64,000 bases of DNA from positions 488,600 through 552,599 of the forward strand of contig JAVYVJ010000002.1 in the NCBI GenBank assembly GCA_038727705.1, in the 5' to 3' direction. The position numbers and the translations under genes were made by a program. This DNA is from Zestosphaera sp. (GTDB lineage: Archaea; Thermoproteota; Thermoprotei_A; Sulfolobales; NBVN01). The notes beneath the pieces are model-generated. The model did no database searches and had not been told where the DNA came from. It saw only the letters and a program-made list of their open reading frames with translations. Position 1 is the first letter of the stretch; each line of letters begins with the position of its first letter. Of the stretch, positions 26,283 through 35,126 are shown piece by piece.

Positions 26283-27011
26283 TCACATGTACAGCTTAGG
26301 CCCTCTATCCTCCCTCTTACCTACCTCCTCCATCAGCGTCTCAGCATAGGCTACCAGCTTCGAGTACTCAATTAAATCGTCTACGCTGACGTCAATGCCT
26401 AGGATCTCGTTGAGCTTCCTAATGAATACGGCGGCTGCGGAGGGGTCATACTTACCTGGCTCGGTGTACGGCAACAGCAGCAGGGTCGGTATCTTCCTCA
26501 GCGTGAATATGGCGTATAGCGTGGCCAGAGGACCGACGATGTAGTTGCCCCTGCTCAGCACGGGCTCCTTGAACGACCACTCGTGCTCGGCGTTGGAGAC
26601 CCACCTGAAGCTCTCCCCACCCTCTCTGAGCTTAACGTTAAGTCCTCCCGCCATAATCGCCTTACTGCCGTTGACTTTCTTGAACCAGTCAGCCAACGTT
26701 AACGCGTAAGGAACTCTTTCAGGGGTTGACGGCAACGCGTTATTAACCACTATCAGGAGACCCTTATCTTCGGCCAGGAATATCTCGTAGGGGGTCATGA
26801 CCCCGTAGTCCTCCACAGCAACGAAGTCTGGCATATACTTGGTTACGATATCCCCTATCTTGACGGACGCGGTCTTGCCAGCCAAATACCTGGTGGCTAT
26901 AGTCCCTACGTAGCCGAAGCCGGGGAACCCGGTTATGAGGACCCACCTCCTTCCACTCTCCCTGAGTAGTTGCTCGTACTCCTCGTAGATTACTATCTCG
27001 ACTGGCCTCAT
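26283..27011 (-). CDS. PAC2-family protein (proteasome-assembly-chaperone-like)
   Basis: The 242-residue protein has the PAC2/PF09754 opening, with a nucleotide-free Rossmann-like strand (VLITGFPGFGYVGTIATRYL) and downstream AGGLNVK and YTEPGKYDP segments. Eukaryotic PAC2 chaperones proteasome assembly. The archaeal homologue's role is unproven. Here it is the last gene of an operon, PAN-PUA-PAC2, with 4-nt overlap to the PUA gene. This supports a proteasome link. Confidence 0.85.
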   Translation of the reverse strand: MRPVEIVIYEEYEQLLRESGRRWVLITGFPGFGYVGTIATRYLAGKTASVKIGDIVTKYMPDFVAVEDYGVMTPYEIFLAEDKGLLIVVNNALPSTPERVPYALTLADWFKKVNGSKAIMAGGLNVKLREGGESFRWVSNAEHEWSFKEPVLSRGNYIVGPLATLYAIFTLRKIPTLLLLPYTEPGKYDPSAAAVFIRKLNEILGIDVSVDDLIEYSKLVAYAETLMEEVGKREDRGPKLYM

Positions 27012-27505
27012 CTGTTAACACACTCCCTAATTTTTAGGGCCGGGCCGGTTAATAACTGAAGTATCTCGTCCGGGGAGAGGAGTAATCTGCCCACACAGAG
27101 TAGCTCGTCACTCTCACCGACCACTAACGCCTCGTCACCTGCCCTGAGCCCCTCGTCAACCGCTATAACGTGCTTAGAGAACACTGAAGTCCTAGCTTCA
27201 AGCAGGTCCTGCACCATCTCCTCAACCACTATTAAACGTAGTTTAGGCGGTGGCACGAGAGAGTGTAGTCTCCTGGCAAGACTTAAACGGAGGTTTGCGG
27301 TGTGTGTTTGGGCAATGATGGTCGCCAAGACCTCCCGGCTCGTCGGATCTATCAGCGCCCTAATCCTCCCAGTATTCCTTGAGATCCCTACAAGCAAGCC
27401 ATCAGGAAGTAGCTTATCTGCTACGTCCACCCTCAACTGGTAGTTGAGGATGGCTCTCAGGCTCTCCAACTCCCCCGGGGTTGCTTCCCTCACGATGAAG
27501 CTCAA
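27008..27505 (-). CDS. PUA-domain RNA-binding protein
   Basis: The 165-residue protein has an N-terminal alpha-beta module and a C-terminal PUA domain of about 75 residues (HVIAVDEGLRAGDEALVV followed by GRLLLSPDEI). PUA domains bind tRNA or rRNA in modification enzymes. It overlaps PAC2 by 4 nt and starts 2 nt after the PAN stop. The archaeosine transglycosylase nearby lacks a C-terminal PUA domain, so this could be the detached module. A separate translation factor-like role (MCT-1/DENR-type) is equally possible. Confidence 0.75.
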   Translation of the reverse strand: MSFIVREATPGELESLRAILNYQLRVDVADKLLPDGLLVGISRNTGRIRALIDPTSREVLATIIAQTHTANLRLSLARRLHSLVPPPKLRLIVVEEMVQDLLEARTSVFSKHVIAVDEGLRAGDEALVVGESDELLCVGRLLLSPDEILQLLTGPALKIRECVNR

Positions 27506-27507
27506 GC

Positions 27508-28698
27508 CTATACCACCGAGGGGGTCTTACGCTCGTGAGCCTTGCCAACGTCCTCAGCGTATGGTCTGAAGCGGTCTTTAAGGACCTTCCTCACGGCCTC
27601 CATGAAGTCCCCCATAGTTATGTAGTTCCTGTTGTTCCTTAAGGCCATGAAGCCTGCCTCAGTGCATATTGCCTTGATGTCAGCTCCTGAAGCGCCTTCA
27701 GTCAGCCTAGCAAGCGCCTCAAGGTCCACCTCCTTGACCTTCATCCTGCCGGCGTGTATCTTGAATATCTCGATCCTACCTCCAACGTCAGGTAAGGGAA
27801 CCTCTATCAGCCTGTCGAACCTGCCGGGCCTCAACAGCGCGGGGTCCAGTATGTCTATCCTGTTGGTTGTGGCTAAGACTTTAACGTTGTCCAGCGGGTC
27901 GAAACCGTCCAGCTCCGCAAGCAGTTGCGTTAGCGTCCTGTGGATCTCCCTTTCACCACTGGTCCCTATGTCAAGCCTCTTAGCACCTATTGCGTCGAGC
28001 TCGTCTATGAGAACTATAGCCGGCGCCTTCTTCCTTGCAAAGCCGAAGACCTCCCTCACTATCCTGGCTCCCTCACCAACGAACTTCTGAGCCAGCTCGG
28101 AAGCGACCAGACTTACGAACGTCGCATTCGACTCCCCGGCGACCGCCTTAGCCAGGAGGGTCTTGCCGCACCCCGGGGGTCCGTAGAGCAGTATACCTTT
28201 AGGAGGCTCTATGCCCATCTCCCTAAACAGTTCGGGCTTCTTAAGCGGTAGCTCAACAACCTCCCTCAACTCCCTTATCTGCTCCTTGAGTCCGCCAACA
28301 TCACTGTACCTGACGCTCGGTCTTTCAATAACCTCCATAGCCCTGACGTACGGGTCCTCCAGCGATGGGAGGAGGCCGACCACTGCAGAGCCCCTCTGGT
28401 TGAGCATAACCCTGGAGCCGGGACGCGCGTTACGCACGTCGACACCCCCCATCACGTCGACGACGAGGTTCGGGCCTGTTGAGCTCTTAACTACCGCCTT
28501 CCCGTCCGGAAGTACCTCCAGGAGCACCCCCTCAATGAGGGGGGTGGACAGCAGCTTCTCAATCTCCTTCTTATAGTAGTTAACCTCATTCCTAAGAAAC
28601 TCCACCTCAGTCTCTAACTCCTGAATACGCATCTCAAGATACTTGACGTAGTCCTCCGTCACGCCCCTCCTACGAGAGCTGAATTCAATGCCGGACAA
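27508..28698 (-). CDS. pan: Proteasome-activating nucleotidase (PAN), AAA+ ATPase
   Basis: This 396-residue AAA+ protein has an N-terminal coiled coil (about 10-50) and an OB domain (about 55-120). The ATPase module follows, with Walker A GPPGCGKT, Walker [11 protein letters not shown], the second region of homology LRPGRFDR, and a C-terminal helical lid. PAN unfolds substrates for the 20S proteasome. Canonical PAN ends in a hydrophobic-Tyr-X (HbYX) tail that opens the 20S gate, but this protein ends in TPSVV, with no Tyr there. It is the first gene of PAN-PUA-PAC2. Confidence 0.92.
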   Translation of the reverse strand: MSGIEFSSRRRGVTEDYVKYLEMRIQELETEVEFLRNEVNYYKKEIEKLLSTPLIEGVLLEVLPDGKAVVKSSTGPNLVVDVMGGVDVRNARPGSRVMLNQRGSAVVGLLPSLEDPYVRAMEVIERPSVRYSDVGGLKEQIRELREVVELPLKKPELFREMGIEPPKGILLYGPPGCGKTLLAKAVAGESNATFVSLVASELAQKFVGEGARIVREVFGFARKKAPAIVLIDELDAIGAKRLDIGTSGEREIHRTLTQLLAELDGFDPLDNVKVLATTNRIDILDPALLRPGRFDRLIEVPLPDVGGRIEIFKIHAGRMKVKEVDLEALARLTEGASGADIKAICTEAGFMALRNNRNYITMGDFMEAVRKVLKDRFRPYAEDVGKAHERKTPSVV

Positions 28699-28842
28699 TC
28701 AGCACTTCACCACACTAAGAAACTAGTGTCTAGAAATCCTAAAAAGGGTGTTGTCCACGAGATCCGAACTCACGGACTTCCTGGGGGTTTAGTGGTCTAA
28801 AAATGGGGGGTTGTCTGCCTTAAGGTAGGGCCTGCACTACCT

Positions 28843-30498
28843 CTACTTCTCCTCCTCCTTCTCCTCCTTCTTCTCCTCCTTCTTCTTCTCCTCCTTAGCC
28901 TTGCTGGCCGCTACCACATCGTCTATCCTGAGTATTAGCGTCGCCGCCTCAGTCCCTGCCTTAAGGGCGTTGGTCTTAACGGCCAGCGGCTCCACAACGC
29001 CCATGGCCTCCATATCCTCCACCTTACCCTTGAAGACGTTGACTCCGTACCTCACGCCCTCCGGCTTGTTGTGAGCGCTCCTGAGCTCCGAGAGCATGTC
29101 TATCGGGTCTAGCCCGGCATTCTCCACCAGCGCTGACACAACGCCCTCCAAGGCCTTCGCAAAGGACAGGACCGCCAGCTGCTCCTTACCGCCGACCTTA
29201 GTGGCGTAGTCCTTAAGCTGCTTAGCCATCTCCACCTCGAAGCTCCCGCCGCCGAACACTATCTTAGGCAGTCTGAGCACGTCGGCCACCACGCTTAACG
29301 CGTCCCTGAAGGACCTCTCAGCCTCGTCCACCACCCTCTCCAGACCGCCTCTGATGATTATGCTCACCGCCTTCGGGTCTTTGGTACCTTCAACGAAGAC
29401 CATCTTATCCTCCCCTACCTTCCTCTCCTCCACTAGGGCTGCGTAGCCGAGGTCGTTCGGGGTCAGGTCGTCGATATTGCTGACTATCCTGCCTCCGGTC
29501 GCTCTCTCCAGCTTCTCCATGTCTGATCTCTTCACCCTCCTCACTGCTAGTATGCCTTTCTTGGCTAGGAAGTGCTGCGCCACGTCGTCAATGCCCTTCT
29601 GACACACCACGACATTAGCGCCGGCGGCAGCGATCTTCTCAACCATGTCCTTAAGCATGCTCTCCTTCTGCTCTATAAACTTCCTCATCATCTCAGGGTC
29701 CGTTATCCTTATCTCAGCATCTATCTCCGTCTTCTCGATCTCCAGCGGGGCGTCGAGGAGGGCTATCCTAGCGTTCTCAACCCTCTTAGGCATGCCCGGA
29801 TGAACGACCTCCTTATCGAGTATAACACCGTACACAAGCTTAGTGTCGGCCAGCGAGCCGCCGTGCTTCTTAATTATCTGTATGTTGTCGATGTCCACGT
29901 ACATCCTTCCATCCCTCTCCTCAGCAACCTGCTTCACAGCCTTGACAGCTATCTCGGCGAATAGGTCCCTGACGCCATGCACGGCCTTGCTGGTGAGCGC
30001 TGTCGACGCTATCTTCTTTAGGGTCTCTAAGTCGTCGACGCTCACGCTCCTCGCCACCCTCTCAGCATACTTAACCGCTTCCTCCAGCGCCTTCTTGAAG
30101 CCGTTGATTATTATTGTCGGGTGTACCTCCTTGTTAATCAGCTCTTCAGCGGCCTTCAGCAATTCCCCAGCGAATATGACCGCGGTTTTAGTGCCGTCGC
30201 CAACCTCGTCGTCCTGCCCCTTAGCTATCTGAACAAGCATCTTGGCGGCCGGGTGCTGGACGTCCATCTTATCCAGTATAGTCGCCCCATCGTTAGTTAT
30301 TGTGACGTCGCCCAGAGTGTCTACGAGCATCTTATCCATGCCTCTAGGTCCGTACGTCGTCCTCAGGATCTCGGCTATGGTGACCGCAGCCACCATGTTC
30401 GACCTCAGGGCCTCAGCCCCCGTGGTTCTCTGAGTACCCTCCCTCAAAATCAGGACGGGGATTCCAGCCGTGGGGGCCACACCCCTTTGAGCTGCCAT
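28843..30498 (-). CDS. thsA: Thermosome subunit (group II chaperonin)
   Basis: This 551-residue chaperonin has all the group II signatures: [39 protein letters not shown] and [12 protein letters not shown]. Equatorial, intermediate and apical domains are complete. It folds proteins in an ATP-driven double ring. The tail is a run of Lys/Glu rather than the Gly-Gly-Met end of many subunits. The promoter lies in the short divergent spacer shared with eS17. Only one subunit is in this window, so others must be elsewhere. Confidence 0.97.
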   Translation of the reverse strand: MAAQRGVAPTAGIPVLILREGTQRTTGAEALRSNMVAAVTIAEILRTTYGPRGMDKMLVDTLGDVTITNDGATILDKMDVQHPAAKMLVQIAKGQDDEVGDGTKTAVIFAGELLKAAEELINKEVHPTIIINGFKKALEEAVKYAERVARSVSVDDLETLKKIASTALTSKAVHGVRDLFAEIAVKAVKQVAEERDGRMYVDIDNIQIIKKHGGSLADTKLVYGVILDKEVVHPGMPKRVENARIALLDAPLEIEKTEIDAEIRITDPEMMRKFIEQKESMLKDMVEKIAAAGANVVVCQKGIDDVAQHFLAKKGILAVRRVKRSDMEKLERATGGRIVSNIDDLTPNDLGYAALVEERKVGEDKMVFVEGTKDPKAVSIIIRGGLERVVDEAERSFRDALSVVADVLRLPKIVFGGGSFEVEMAKQLKDYATKVGGKEQLAVLSFAKALEGVVSALVENAGLDPIDMLSELRSAHNKPEGVRYGVNVFKGKVEDMEAMGVVEPLAVKTNALKAGTEAATLILRIDDVVAASKAKEEKKKEEKKEEKEEEK

Positions 30499-30529
30499 AC
30501 AGTCTCACCGATAACTCATTATCAACCAC

Positions 30530-30582
30530 TTCTATTTAAGCTTTTCGCTCCCCTTAAGCCGGGGGAACAGCTTTTAAGGGCG
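30530..30582. promoter_or_regulatory. Divergent promoters of thermosome and eS17
   Basis: On the minus strand a TATA-like gcttaaatag (about 30532-30541) with an upstream purine-rich BRE lies about 35 nt before the thermosome ATG. On the plus strand cttttaagg (about 30571-30579) lies about 35 nt before the eS17 ATG. The two boxes are separated by a G/C-rich segment. Confidence 0.55.
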
Positions 30583-30611
30583 CCGCCCTAATTATGTAGA
30601 GGGATGGAGTG

Positions 30612-30857
30612 ATGGGTAGGGTGAGGACCTCGCTGGTCAAGAGGACTGCGAAGAGAATGATGGAGCTGTTCCCAGGCGAAGTTACCCCGAGCTTTGAGGA
30701 GAACAAGAAGCTAGTCAGCAGACACGTTTACCTCAGATCCAAGAGACTCAGGAATCAGATAGCCGGCTACCTGACGCACTTAGTGAGGGTGAGGGAGAGG
30801 ATGCTTAAATCACCTCCTCCCGAATCCCAGGAGAGCGAGGCGCTCGGCGAGGCATGA
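30612..30857 (+). CDS. rps17e: Small-subunit ribosomal protein eS17
   Basis: The 81-residue protein opens MGRVRTSLVKRTAKRM and matches eS17 through the GYLTHLVR segment. It has an acidic Ser/Glu/Pro-rich tail. ATG 30612 is preferred to the GTG one codon upstream because the family starts at MGRVR. It overlaps the following MoaD-like gene by 4 nt. Confidence 0.95.
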   Translation: MGRVRTSLVKRTAKRMMELFPGEVTPSFEENKKLVSRHVYLRSKRLRNQIAGYLTHLVRVRERMLKSPPPESQESEALGEA

Positions 30858-31135
30858 GGGTTGAGGTAGAGCTTCTGGGCGTTTTGAGGGGCAGGTTAGG
30901 CAGGGACTCACTAAGCTTGGAGGTCTCCAGCCCATCCACAGGACTCAGAGACCTTCTGAGGCATTTACGCGCTAGCCACCCCGACCTTAGGGAGGCGGTT
31001 GATGAGGAGGGCGGGTTGACGACCTCCTACATAGCGTTCATCAACGGCGTGGACTACAGGCTTTTAGGAGGGCTTGAGTACGCTCTCAGAGACGGGGATA
31101 GAGTCTCGCTGGTGCCCATAAGCCACGGCGGTTGA
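30854..31135 (+). CDS. MoaD/SAMP-like ubiquitin-fold protein ending in Gly-Gly
   Basis: The 93-residue beta-grasp protein has an opening strand pair, a central helix (GLRDLLRHLRASH) and the terminal SHGG tail used for thiocarboxylation or protein conjugation. Archaeal members include MoaD for molybdopterin and SAMPs that tag proteins or thiolate tRNA. Its place between eS17 and Cgi121 points to translation or tRNA thiolation rather than cofactor synthesis, which is inference. It is clearly distinct from the AOR-linked MoaD at 3463. Confidence 0.85.
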   Translation: MRVEVELLGVLRGRLGRDSLSLEVSSPSTGLRDLLRHLRASHPDLREAVDEEGGLTTSYIAFINGVDYRLLGGLEYALRDGDRVSLVPISHGG

Positions 31136-31166
31136 CCCACGAACAACTCGAGGGGCTGATTATAAG

Positions 31167-31742
31167 GTGACGCGCGACCAGCTAGAGGCATGCCTCAACG
31201 TCGTTGGCCGGACCTCAAGCAAGGGCGGCATGCTGGGCATCAAGTACTGCGTGACCGAGGATGACAGGGCGTTGGAATGTGTGGGCGGCTCCACGAACCC
31301 CCTCTGCGTCACTCAGGTCGTGCCGTTGAAGTTAGTGCTGTCTGAGCTGCAGTTAAGGACCGCCGCACTACTGACTGTAGAGGCGTTCGTGAGTGGAACA
31401 AACATAAGCAGCAAGCCGGAGATAGAGTACCTCCTGTACTTAGGGGGGAGCAGGCAGATAAGGCAAACGCTTGAGAGGGTGAGGAGATATATGGGTAAGC
31501 CGTACCTAGTAATCACATTCTGCTCAGAACCCGGCGAGACGCAGGCAAGGAAGCTCCCAGAGGATCTAGACTGCAGGACGGTGGACCTGGGGGGCGTCAT
31601 GAACCCGAGTCTGAGGGACGCTGCGGAGTTCTACGGCTCACCGAGAAAAACGCTTGAGGGAATACTTAAGGACGCCCTGACCAAGATGAACTACCTTAAG
31701 CTACAGACCAGGAAATCCCCCGCAGAGCACCGCACAACGTAG
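31167..31742 (+). CDS. cgi121: KEOPS complex subunit Cgi121
   Basis: The 191-residue protein has the Cgi121 core (ALLTVEAFVSGTNISSKPEI, then EYLLYLGGSRQI and a helical LERVRRYMG segment). Cgi121 recruits the CCA end of tRNA to KEOPS, which makes t6A at position 37. The GTG start is 31 nt after the MoaD-like stop. The C-terminal extension of about 45 residues is longer than in typical archaeal Cgi121. Confidence 0.85.
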   Translation: MTRDQLEACLNVVGRTSSKGGMLGIKYCVTEDDRALECVGGSTNPLCVTQVVPLKLVLSELQLRTAALLTVEAFVSGTNISSKPEIEYLLYLGGSRQIRQTLERVRRYMGKPYLVITFCSEPGETQARKLPEDLDCRTVDLGGVMNPSLRDAAEFYGSPRKTLEGILKDALTKMNYLKLQTRKSPAEHRTT

Positions 31743-31801
31743 CATGCGGTAAACTCTAAAGTATTTTAAACCCTCACTAGGATTAACATTAGGTGCCCCT
31801 C

Positions 31802-31891
31802 ATGTTTGAGGAGGAGTGGTGGGAGGAAGAAGAGGAAGAGTGGTGGGAGGAAGAAGAGTGGGAGGAAGGCGAGGAAGAAGAGTGGGAATAA
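31802..31891 (+). CDS. 29-residue Trp/Glu micro-protein
   Basis: ATG 31802 to TAA 31891 encodes a peptide made almost only of Trp and Glu: 6 Trp, about 20 Glu, plus Met, Phe and a single Gly. The codons are mixed GAG/GAA, so it is not a simple DNA repeat. A TATA-like tattttaaa lies about 40 nt upstream and aggtg about 7 nt before the ATG. The peptide would be strongly anionic and aromatic. I know no family. Confidence 0.5.
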   Translation: MFEEEWWEEEEEEWWEEEEWEEGEEEEWE

Positions 31892-32332
31892 CCACCGCCA
31901 GTTTTTCAGCTACTTAGGCAGCACTGAATTTTAAAAGACCAACCCACGGGAATGAAATTATCGCAGGTTAGGAACGCCTGACCTCCTAACCGCCGTGAAG
32001 GGCGGGGATTCCCCTTTAGGGCGGTGAACCGCCTCACCCTCAGTGCTTCATCGCTGGTGGGCGTGCGGCCCACCCCACTCGCCCGACGGTAGACTGCGGA
32101 CGGGGCCCCCAACCTACCACGCCTGCGTGAGGCACCTCAGAAAAATTAACGAAGGAACTGCCACGCAAACCCCCGGCTCCAGGGAATCCACGGTGAGTTA
32201 ATCCGCGGGGGTGAGGGGTCCCCACAAGCAGGAGACGTCGCTCCAGACACTAAGTTAGCGTGAATAAGGATCCTGACCCAGAGTTTGATGGGGTGCCGTA
32301 TCCCGCAGCTTAGAGTCCAGAGTTAGGGGTCT
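31892..32332. other. 441-nt intergenic region with an IS605/TnpB-type RNA end
   Basis: No open frame with convincing coding content was found on either strand. The central part resembles the right end and guide RNA of a TnpB element, listed separately. The part between 32126 and 32332 is G/C-rich with short inverted segments (taatccgcgggggtgaggggtcccc) but no recognised gene. Confidence 0.45.
31975..32125 (-). ncRNA. Omega-RNA/reRNA-like end of an IS200/IS605-family element, without its TnpB
   Basis: Read on the minus strand, it has GCGATGAAGCACTGAGGGTGA, a variable stem, then GGGGAATCCCCGCCCTTCA and GGCGGTTAGGAGGTCA. The pattern GATGAAGC..GAGGGTGA..GGGGAATCCCCGCCCTTC..GGAGGTCA is the one I know from right ends of archaeal TnpB-encoding IS605 elements, where it is the guide-RNA scaffold. 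No TnpB or TnpA frame is present upstream (32126-32330), so it is a solo relic or a repurposed RNA. The call rests on remembered consensus. Confidence 0.5.
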
Positions 32333-32581
32333 TTATCTCTCGTAGTCGATGACTACATAGAGCACCTGACTCCCCCTTACTAGGATTGTCCCGTACTTAG
32401 CTATAGGCTTCATGTCGTCCTCGGACACCTCCTCCGCGTTTATCATAACTAGGTTCATGGTGTTGTCAGCGAAGACCAGCTGACCCACGTATGTGTTCCC
32501 CTCCTTAACCTTAACCAGCACGTCCTTGTTAATTGAGGATCTCAGAGTCTTCAGGGGGCTCTCAAGCCTGGGCACTTCCAT
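32333..32581 (-). CDS. Sm-like archaeal protein (SmAP, short form)
   Basis: The 82-residue protein is essentially one Sm fold, with Sm1 (INKDVLVKVKEGNTYVGQLVFADNTMN) and Sm2 (TILVRGSQVLYV). It forms heptameric rings that bind oligo-U RNA in archaeal homologues. TATA-like ttataaata (minus-strand promoter about 32622-32632) lies about 45 nt before the start. It is divergent from the Alba gene, with both promoters in a 162-nt spacer. Confidence 0.92.
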   Translation of the reverse strand: MEVPRLESPLKTLRSSINKDVLVKVKEGNTYVGQLVFADNTMNLVMINAEEVSEDDMKPIAKYGTILVRGSQVLYVVIDYER

Positions 32582-32743
32582 ACCTCAACACCGTCGATCG
32601 CACTACCTAAACTAAAACTGAGGTTATAAATATAAGCCTTCACCGCAACGGACCCCTCACCACAATCGGGGGTCCTGCACTTGGGGGTGGGGCGTGTCGG
32701 TTTTATTTGCCCTAACACCCTAATTATTTAATGGAGTTGGGCG

Positions 32744-33013
32744 ATGAACTCAAGTATGATTAGGAAGTTGAGCGTCGGTAATAGACCCATGGAGACCTAC
32801 GTCTTCCTGTTTAATAATTACGTGAACCAGGGCGCTAGGAAGGTGGTGCTGTACGGTAGGGGCGAGAACATATCGAGGGCTATCGACCTCTACAACCTCA
32901 TCAGCCGCAGGCTGGAGGGTCTCGTGAGATTGTGTAGGGTTAATATAGGCACCGAGGTTCTTGAGGGGAGACACGCGTCATATATAGAATTAGAGCTGGA
33001 GGTGCTTCGCTAA
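32744..33013 (+). CDS. Alba-family nucleic-acid-binding protein
   Basis: The 89-residue Alba fold is clear (METYVFLFNNYVNQGARKVVLYGRG). Classical Sso10b has a Lys-Lys-Pro at 16-18, of which Lys16 is acetylated and contacts DNA. Here the corresponding site reads Asn-Arg-Pro, so the acetylation site is lost. It is therefore probably an Alba2-like or RNA-binding paralogue rather than the main chromatin protein. Its end overlaps the convergent ABCE1 gene by 4 nt. Confidence 0.88.
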   Translation: MNSSMIRKLSVGNRPMETYVFLFNNYVNQGARKVVLYGRGENISRAIDLYNLISRRLEGLVRLCRVNIGTEVLEGRHASYIELELEVLR

Positions 33014-34833
33014 TCCTCAGCAGGTTGTGGGACGGGCTTCACGTAGTAGTACTCGCCGGAAGCCTTCTGCTGCCTGTCGAGATATGAACCCGGTTTGTTT
33101 ATCCTTGGTCTGTAGGTCCTGGGATCCCTTCTGAACGTGATTTGAACATCCTTAAGGAATTTGTTCATGCCTGCCTTGAGGTCTGTGGGCGACGCGGCAT
33201 GCCCCTCCCTCCCCGGAACCCCGCCAAACACTATGACCCTGTCTGAAACGTAGTCAGCCACCAGAAGGTCGTGGTCAACCAGGAAGACTGTTGTTTTACG
33301 CACCTCAGCGACCTTCCTCACCGCCTTAGCCACCGTCAGCCTCTCCTCAACGTCTATGAAGGCCGAGGGCTCGTCTATCAGGTAGATGTCCGCCTCCTTA
33401 GCCAGGGCGACCGCGACTGCGAACTTCTGCAACTCACCGCCGCTTAATCCTCTTATCTCCTTATCACCTAACTTATGGAGGCCTAACCTCCTGATCACGT
33501 CCACCTCGAACCACTCCGTCGATGCGAGACCCTCCTTCCTCAGATCCTTGAGAGCCTCCTCCACAGTGCTCCACGGATAGTTCTCAGCCTTTATGTATTG
33601 AGGCTTGTAGGATGTGGTGAGGCCCTCCGTCGCCACATAGCCCTCGTCCGGCTTAACCTCGCCCGCCAACAGCCTGATGAACGTGGTCTTACCTATAGCG
33701 TTCGGCCCTAAGATCCCAAGGACCTCCCCCGCGTATGAGGTCCCTTCCTCGACGAACAGCCTGAAGTTGTCGAGTTGCTTGCTCATCGCAGGCCAGTAGA
33801 GGTGGGGTCTCCTGAACTCCGGCGACCCTGAGGGCTCCGCCCTGAGCTGGAAGGTTATGGCATCACTGCGTATCCTCATGTTCTCAGCCGGGAGGAACCC
33901 CTCTAGGAAGTGGTTTATCCCCGAACCCACTGAGTAGAGCTTAGAGCAGAGGCCGTAGACCCCCGGCTCGCCGTACATGATCACCACGTTATCCGAGACG
34001 TAGTCCAGAACCGCCAGGTCGTGCTCCACAACCATGACGTACCCAGACCTCGGAGTCAACTCCCTTATCACGTTGGCCGCCGCCAGCCTCTCCCTGACGT
34101 CCAGGTAGCTCGACGGCTCGTCGAAGAAGTAGGCCCCCGCGCTCCGCAGCAGCGCCGCAGCTATGGTGAACCTCTGCAGCTCACCGCCACTCAGATTGCC
34201 TACCTTGTTATCCCATGCGCTGTCCAGGGACAGCAGCTTACGCACGTCGTTCAGCACGCCCCTCTCATCAAGCCTCGTCAACACCTCGCCGACGTACCCC
34301 TTTACGTACTTCCTCACTAGATCCACGTGCTGGATCTTGTGGACCACTCTGAGACTCCCCTCAGTGACGACCCTCAGGTACTGGTATAGTTCAGTGCCCC
34401 GGAACTTCTCAAGCACCGCATCCCACGATGGGGGGGCGTCGAAAACCCCTAGGTTAGGGGTTAACTCCCCCGAGAGGATCCTCAGCACCGTGGACTTGCC
34501 GGAGCCGTTCTTGCCAAGCACCCCCACAACCATTCCTGACTGAGGGGTTGGGAGGCCGTAGAGTTTGAAGGCGTTCGGACCGTACCTGTGGATCAAGCGC
34601 TTCTCCAACTCATCAGGGAGGTTGATGACGTTCAGTGCGTAGAAAGGACACTTCTTAACACATATCCCGCAGCCAACGCAGGCGACCTCATATATGAACG
34701 CCTTACCGCCCGCAGCCTCAGAGACCTCAACAGCCTTACCGCCACTCCTGTTAACGGGGCAGAACCTAACGCACTCTAGGTAGCACCTGTGAGGCTTACA
34801 AAGCTCACGATCGACCACAGCGACCCTGACCAC
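33010..34833 (-). CDS. abce1: ABCE1/Rli1 ribosome-recycling ATPase
   Basis: The protein has about 607 residues. The N-terminal iron-sulfur domain contains two clusters (a CxxxxCxxxC series at residues 11-25, and CVGCGICVKKCPF). It is followed by twin ABC domains, Walker A GKNGSGKS and GPNAIGKT, each with LSGGELQ signature. ABCE1 splits terminated ribosomes. The frame continues 63 codons upstream, but GTG 34831-34833 gives the family N-terminus MVRVAVVDREL. A 5' extension would be non-coding sequence. Confidence 0.96.
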   Translation of the reverse strand: MVRVAVVDRELCKPHRCYLECVRFCPVNRSGGKAVEVSEAAGGKAFIYEVACVGCGICVKKCPFYALNVINLPDELEKRLIHRYGPNAFKLYGLPTPQSGMVVGVLGKNGSGKSTVLRILSGELTPNLGVFDAPPSWDAVLEKFRGTELYQYLRVVTEGSLRVVHKIQHVDLVRKYVKGYVGEVLTRLDERGVLNDVRKLLSLDSAWDNKVGNLSGGELQRFTIAAALLRSAGAYFFDEPSSYLDVRERLAAANVIRELTPRSGYVMVVEHDLAVLDYVSDNVVIMYGEPGVYGLCSKLYSVGSGINHFLEGFLPAENMRIRSDAITFQLRAEPSGSPEFRRPHLYWPAMSKQLDNFRLFVEEGTSYAGEVLGILGPNAIGKTTFIRLLAGEVKPDEGYVATEGLTTSYKPQYIKAENYPWSTVEEALKDLRKEGLASTEWFEVDVIRRLGLHKLGDKEIRGLSGGELQKFAVAVALAKEADIYLIDEPSAFIDVEERLTVAKAVRKVAEVRKTTVFLVDHDLLVADYVSDRVIVFGGVPGREGHAASPTDLKAGMNKFLKDVQITFRRDPRTYRPRINKPGSYLDRQQKASGEYYYVKPVPQPAED

Positions 34834-34892
34834 ACCCACACACCAAAAACAAACAGGCGATGAGCACTTATTAGCATGAATGCCCTCAATAA

Positions 34893-34952
34893 ACGGGAAT
34901 GATGAGTGGTGACGGCAAGGACGGATGACTTCTAACTCCAATGCTGACCGCC
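34893..34952 (+). ncRNA. Candidate C/D box small RNA
   Basis: A C box ATGATGA (34899-34905), an internal C'-like GGATGA (34923-34928) and a D box CTGA (34944-34947) span about 60 nt. Weak flanking complementarity (CGGG / CCG) would close a kink-turn stem. The D' box is poor and the second guide spacer is 15 nt rather than 12, so this is a tentative call. Confidence 0.25.
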
Positions 34953-35126
34953 CTAACCTTAGGTCGTCCCAGGCTCCAGCGATCGCCCACCACGACCCAT
35001 ACTTCAAAGCGTGTTGAGGCACTCACGATCACGCGCAAAAAACCCTCACACCTACGGAGGGGCTTAGAAAGAATGCAAAGGTTTTTAAACCGTTGTAGTG
35101 GGTTATACTTTATAGGGTCTTAGAGA

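Noticed and set aside
28211-28576. Plus-strand Ser/Thr-rich ORF opposite the PAN gene
   Set aside because: Antisense shadow of a conserved AAA+ gene.
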